Origin: Anaerolineaceae bacterium
GTDB lineage: Bacteria > Chloroflexota > Anaerolineae > Aggregatilineales > Phototrophicaceae
Reading direction: 5' to 3'
Assembly (NCBI GenBank): GCA_020634115.1
Contig: JACKCH010000011.1
Location: 868,001-932,000, forward strand
Length of the DNA: 64,000 nucleotides
The translations under genes were made by a program, and so were the position numbers. Each line of letters begins with the position of its first letter. Position 1 is the stretch's first letter. This document shows, piece by piece, positions 60,531 through 64,000 of the stretch. The notes below the pieces were generated by a model that was not told the DNA's origin, made no database searches, and was given only the letters and a program-made list of their open reading frames with translations.

Positions 60531-62269
60531 AGCTGGTCATTGTTGAATCCCCGACCAAATCGCATAAGATCGCCGGGTTCCTGGGGCCGGGCTGGCGTGT
60601 TGAAGCTAGCCGCGGCCATGTCCGCGACCTGCCGGAAGCGGAGCTGGGGGTGGACGTGGAAAGCGACTTCCGCCCGACCTACACCGTGCTGCCCGGTAAG
60701 GGCAACGTCGTCAAAAAACTGCTGAAGGCCATCAAGGAAGCGGAGGCGGTGTACGTCGCCACCGACCCCGACCGCGAGGGCGAAGCCATCGCCTGGCATC
60801 TGCTCAAGCTGGCAAACGTGCCGAAGGATAAGCCGGTCTACCGGGCGGCCTTCCACGCGATTACTCAAGACGCCGTACGAGAAGCCATCACCCATCCCCG
60901 TGCGCTCGACATCAACCTGGTCGAGGCGCAGCAGGCGCGGCGCATTGTGGATCGTCTTGTCGGCTACTTAGCCTCACCATTGGCGGCCAAGGTGCTCGAT
61001 GGCAAATACAGCGCCGGGCGGGTGCAGAGCGGGTGCCTGCGGCTGGTGGTCGAACGTGAGCGCGAGATCGCGGCGTTCACACCCCAGCCCTACTGGACGC
61101 TGGCGCTCAAACTGGCGGCGGATGGCGCCGAATTCACAGCCAAGCTGCACCGGCTGAAGGGAGCGGACGGCATCTTCTCGACCCGCGAGCCACTCGATAA
61201 ACTGATGATGCTGCTCAATGGGGCGCAGGTGTGGGTCGGCAAGGCCGGGCAGACTGTCAAGCCGCGCCAGCCGCTGCCGCCGTTCACGACTTCCTCCCTC
61301 CAGCAGGCGGCCTCGAAAGCCCTGGGGCTGTCGCCCGACCGGACGATGGCGCTGGCGCAGACGCTCTACGAGGGCGGCTTGATTACTTACATGCGCACCG
61401 ACGGCGCCTCGGTCGCGCCGGAAGCGCAGACAGCGGCGCGGGCCACCATCCATGTGACCTACGGGGCCGACTACCTGCCGCCGGAAATCCCGATCTACAC
61501 CGTCAAGACGGCCATTGCCCAGGAAGCGCACGAGGCCATCCGCCCGACTGATGTGACCCAGCTCCCGGAGGCGATTGAAGGGGACGGGGCGGCGCTCTAT
61601 GCTCTGATCTGGAAGCGTTTCATCGCCTCGCAGATGGCGCCCGCCCTATACACCGTCACCGGCGCGGTGATCTATGCCGGGAAAACACAAGGGCAGCCCT
61701 TCCCGCTGGAGTTCCGCGCCAGTGGGCGGACGCTGGTCTTCGACGGATTCCTCAAGGTGTATGAAGAACCTGCCGATGAGGGCGAGGAAGAGGACGAGTC
61801 GAGGGCGCTGCCGCCGCTGGCAACCGGGCAGACACTGACCCTGGTCGCGCCCCTGGTCGAGGAACACCAGACCCGCGCTCCCGCCCGCTACACCGAAGCG
61901 GCGCTGGTCGCGGCGCTCGAACAGCGCGGGATTGGCCGTCCCTCGACGTATGCGAGTATGGTGAAGGTGGTCAAAGACAAGGGTTACGTCAAGATCAGCC
62001 AGAAGCGTCTTGTCCCGACCGAAAACGGGATGGCGCTGTGCGACTTCCTGACGGCGCACTTCGCCGATGTGCTGGCCTACGACTACACCGCCCGCCTGGA
62101 GGAGTCCCTGGATCGGATTGCCGCTGGAGACACGACCCGCTTGGCGGTGCTGCAGGCGTTCTGGGCGGGGTTCCAGCCGCAGGTGGGCGGGGCAGCGGAA
62201 TATGCCCTGGGGCAGGTCAAGGCGCGGCAGACGCCCAAGCCGCTGACGCTGCATCCGGCGGAGGAGTAG
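60527..62269 (+). CDS. topA: DNA topoisomerase I (type IA)
   Basis: A 580-residue enzyme. The Toprim domain has KLVIVESPTK and ATDPDREGEAIAWHL (about 80), the active-site tyrosine lies in LITYMRTDG (about 287), and EAHEAIRPTD and ALEQRGIGRPSTYASMVK follow. The C-terminal zinc ribbons of chromosomal TopA are absent, as in many element-borne enzymes. It relaxes negative supercoils and may act with the transfer machinery. It is the next intact gene after virB4 in the transfer operon. Confidence 0.95.
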   Translation: MKLVIVESPTKSHKIAGFLGPGWRVEASRGHVRDLPEAELGVDVESDFRPTYTVLPGKGNVVKKLLKAIKEAEAVYVATDPDREGEAIAWHLLKLANVPKDKPVYRAAFHAITQDAVREAITHPRALDINLVEAQQARRIVDRLVGYLASPLAAKVLDGKYSAGRVQSGCLRLVVEREREIAAFTPQPYWTLALKLAADGAEFTAKLHRLKGADGIFSTREPLDKLMMLLNGAQVWVGKAGQTVKPRQPLPPFTTSSLQQAASKALGLSPDRTMALAQTLYEGGLITYMRTDGASVAPEAQTAARATIHVTYGADYLPPEIPIYTVKTAIAQEAHEAIRPTDVTQLPEAIEGDGAALYALIWKRFIASQMAPALYTVTGAVIYAGKTQGQPFPLEFRASGRTLVFDGFLKVYEEPADEGEEEDESRALPPLATGQTLTLVAPLVEEHQTRAPARYTEAALVAALEQRGIGRPSTYASMVKVVKDKGYVKISQKRLVPTENGMALCDFLTAHFADVLAYDYTARLEESLDRIAAGDTTRLAVLQAFWAGFQPQVGGAAEYALGQVKARQTPKPLTLHPAEE

Positions 62270-62273
62270 GTCG

Positions 62274-63434
62274 ATGAACGCCTATCCCGCTATGCCCGAA
62301 CCACCGCCTCTGGATGACGACTGGGGGCCGCCGCCCCCGGACGACGCTTACTTCATGCCCGATGACCCCTTCCCGGATGACCTGTTCACCGGGCTGCCGG
62401 TGGATGACGGGTATGTCCCCGACGACGATCCCTGGCTGCCAGCGGATGACCGCTTCGTCCCGGTGGATGCCCAGCACTTACCGGATATGCCACCGCTTTC
62501 ACAGGATGGCCTGCAGGGGTTTGAGCCGCCTGAACCGGCAGATGAAGGCTGGTCGTGGCACGATGCCCGCCTGATCGGCGTCGAACGCGAAACCGAGGCC
62601 GGGACGCGCTATGAAGTCGGCGCGATCGACGTGTACGCCAATATGAACACCGGCGACCTGGGTGGCAGCTACCTGCCGGTGGCCGCCTTTGACGATGTGG
62701 ACGTAGCGTCGGCTTTCTATCACACCCTTCAGGAGCAGATCCACGACGGGGGGCTACCCGCTTACCAGGTGCCGGGGTTCGCCGAACGCCAGGCAGCGGC
62801 CATGAACCCGGACGCGACTGGTTGGCGCGGCGCTGAGCCGGAGGAGTACGCCGCTTACGATCACCTGCGCGGCCTGGATACGGGAGACATCAGCGGGCGC
62901 GATGAGCCGCCGGAGGTTCTGACCGATCCGCTGCTCCAGACCGCCGTCGCACTCGGCGGGGTCGTGGTCGAACGGGAGATGCCCGCGCTTGACGAGGAAC
63001 CGGCCTTCCAGGCGCTGAACGCGATCGGGGTGCAGGCCGACGGTTTCAATCCGGCGGATGACCCGCCGCCCTTCTACGACGCAGCGACCGGCACCGCCTA
63101 CTGGATCGGCGTCTTTCAACCCGACAAGGACGACTGTGAGAACTGCATCACCTCAATCCTCTCGCTGGGACACAACCCGGAAACCGGGGCGATGGAGGCG
63201 CAGCTCGCGCCATGTGTCCCCGGCGACTGGGACAAAGCCTACACCGCCGCCGAGTACCTGATCCAGGTGGCGCAGAAGGGCGGGATTGAACCGGTCTTTG
63301 ATGCGGCTGAAGGCATGGCGCTGGCGACCGATCAGCGCGAGCTGTGGGAGACCGGACGAGGGCTGCCGCTCGAAGCTGATGCCGCCCGCGACATCGCCGA
63401 CTACACCCGCGATCAATGGGAGGTGGAACTATGA
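62274..63434 (+). CDS. Acidic hypothetical protein of the transfer operon
   Basis: A 386-residue very acidic protein. The first 90 residues are Asp/Pro-rich and probably disordered; the rest has alpha/beta-type patches (GTRYEVGAIDVYAN, then ATGTAYWIGVFQPDKDDC). GGAG lies before the ATG, four bases after topA. No family is recognised. Its position in the element operon suggests an accessory transfer or anti-host role. Confidence 0.7.
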   Translation: MNAYPAMPEPPPLDDDWGPPPPDDAYFMPDDPFPDDLFTGLPVDDGYVPDDDPWLPADDRFVPVDAQHLPDMPPLSQDGLQGFEPPEPADEGWSWHDARLIGVERETEAGTRYEVGAIDVYANMNTGDLGGSYLPVAAFDDVDVASAFYHTLQEQIHDGGLPAYQVPGFAERQAAAMNPDATGWRGAEPEEYAAYDHLRGLDTGDISGRDEPPEVLTDPLLQTAVALGGVVVEREMPALDEEPAFQALNAIGVQADGFNPADDPPPFYDAATGTAYWIGVFQPDKDDCENCITSILSLGHNPETGAMEAQLAPCVPGDWDKAYTAAEYLIQVAQKGGIEPVFDAAEGMALATDQRELWETGRGLPLEADAARDIADYTRDQWEVEL

Positions 63435-63670
63435 GCGACGCCATTATCCGCGAACACAGCGTCACCGTCCGTCTCTCGGCTGAGGAACGGGCGCTGCTCG
63501 AAGCATTGGCCGCGCGTTTCCAGCTCGACAAGTCGGCCACCATCCGCAAGGCCGTCCAGTTGGCGCTGGCCGAACCGGGACGGCTGCCACAGGCCGGGCA
63601 GTTTGTGGCCGCGCAGTCTGAGTCGGTCACTTTCCCGGTGCGTCTGAGCGAAAGGGGGACGCATGAGTGA
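63431..63670 (+). CDS. RHH-type small DNA-binding protein
   Basis: A 79-residue protein with a strand HSVTVRLSAEERALLEAL and two helices (FQLDKSATIRKAVQLAL), typical of CopG/Arc-like ribbon-helix-helix regulators. The ATG at 63431 overlaps the upstream stop (CTATGA). It may regulate the operon. Confidence 0.75.
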   Translation: MSDAIIREHSVTVRLSAEERALLEALAARFQLDKSATIRKAVQLALAEPGRLPQAGQFVAAQSESVTFPVRLSERGTHE

Positions 63671-64000
63671 TAATCCGACCCGCTATGTAGATGAGGATGG
63701 CTCGACATACTCTGCCGAGATTGTGCCGCCGGGGGACGATGCCCTCGGCGCGCAATACCACGTTGACCTGGTGCGGTCGTCAACCGATGCCCGGGGTCTC
63801 GACCACGAGCAGCGGCTGACGGTCGGGGGGTATCCCTCGTGGATGGAGGCCGAAGAACACCTCGCCCAGGTTGAGACCGCCCTCGAAAAGGATAGCCTGA
63901 CCGGGTGGGGTGAGGATGCGGCACGCCTGCGCGACCAGCCCGACCGGAATGCGGTGACGTATCTGGCGGTGGCCTATCCGCCCGACGGTGACCCGACTGC
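63663..64000 (+). CDS. Hypothetical protein, runs off the right edge
   Basis: The frame from the ATG at 63663, inside the end of the RHH gene, is open to the window end (112 codons). It begins SDNPTRYVDEDGSTYSAEIV and is acidic, similar in style to the gene at 62274. The 3' end is missing; no family can be given. Confidence 0.6.
   Translation, partial: MSDNPTRYVDEDGSTYSAEIVPPGDDALGAQYHVDLVRSSTDARGLDHEQRLTVGGYPSWMEAEEHLAQVETALEKDSLTGWGEDAARLRDQPDRNAVTYLAVAYPPDGDPT

Larger units (their letters stand above)
9491..64000. mobile_element. Outer integrative conjugative element (left end at tRNA-Ser, right end outside window)
   Basis: The element starts at the 3' end of tRNA-Ser(GCT), where the host genes stop and a large serine recombinase begins. 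It then carries replication genes (Toprim primase, DUF3987 protein), regulators and a transfer operon with VirB6-, VirB2-, VirB3- and VirB4-like proteins, topoisomerase I and accessory genes that run off the right edge. No right attachment site is visible, so length and circular form are unknown. It is interrupted by a group II intron (about 22720-25178) and by a 32-kb nested element (about 27718-59949). Confidence 0.8.

Noticed and set aside
1..64000. CRISPR array
   Set aside because: No series of repeats with unique spacers was seen; the direct repeats present have 9-bp or 22-bp periods without spacers.

Overview
The window looks like a chromosome segment of a member of the Chloroflexota (Anaerolineae-like). 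This is inferred from high-GC host genes, many exported proteins with Thr/Pro-rich linkers behind a single membrane helix, an ECF sigma factor beside a one-helix TP-rich protein, and a monoderm-style conjugation cluster. No rRNA or other taxonomic marker is present, so the assignment is tentative.

Bases 1-9490 are ordinary host chromosome: a two-gene ABC exporter, an exported alpha/beta hydrolase, a DUF1992 protein, an ECF sigma factor with a one-helix partner, a membrane-anchored protein with a degenerate peptidase-MA-like domain, a CPBP intramembrane protease, and two tRNA-Ser genes (TGA and GCT).

From the 3' end of tRNA-Ser(GCT) to the right edge lies an integrative conjugative element (outer ICE). 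It has a large serine recombinase whose last codons lie in the tRNA gene, a replication block on the minus strand (CHC2/Toprim primase, DUF3987 protein, small RHH protein), a pair of receiver-HTH regulators preceded by 22-bp-spaced repeats, and a plus-strand transfer operon: TP-rich surface proteins, a VirB6/TrbL-like protein, a VirB2/TrbC-like pilin, a VirB3-like protein, VirB4, topoisomerase I and accessory proteins. Two insertions break this operon. A group II intron sits in the pilin gene, and its inferred splicing joins the two exons in frame to give an 81-residue two-helix pilin. A second element of about 32.2 kb sits inside virB4.

The nested element (about 27718-59949) has its own large serine integrase, small RHH genes, SSB, primase-helicase, relaxase with MobC-like and HU-like partners, a hairpin-rich candidate oriT and a ParM/ParR-like partition pair. 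Its cargo is a large minus-strand defence-like operon: an Eco57I-type adenine methyltransferase with a C-terminal HEPN-like motif, a SIR2 protein, an unknown protein, an Mrr-type endonuclease, an antitoxin/PIN pair and a PLD-SNF2 helicase. An LA2681-like HEPN protein and a 1680-residue membrane TPR protein lie beside it. Joining the two flanks at a CA dinucleotide rebuilds virB4 in frame, and joining the two element ends rebuilds a different, open C-terminus for the integrase, so attP appears to lie inside the integrase gene.

The most striking regulatory signal is a 29-bp motif followed, exactly 31 bases later, by a TACGCT/TAGGCT -10-like box. It occurs before two outer-ICE transfer genes and before the RHH gene next to the nested integrase. 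This suggests, but does not prove, that the nested element listens to the outer ICE and could excise to restore virB4 when the ICE is switched on. Two probable frameshifts (near 15120 and 60432) may be real or assembly errors.
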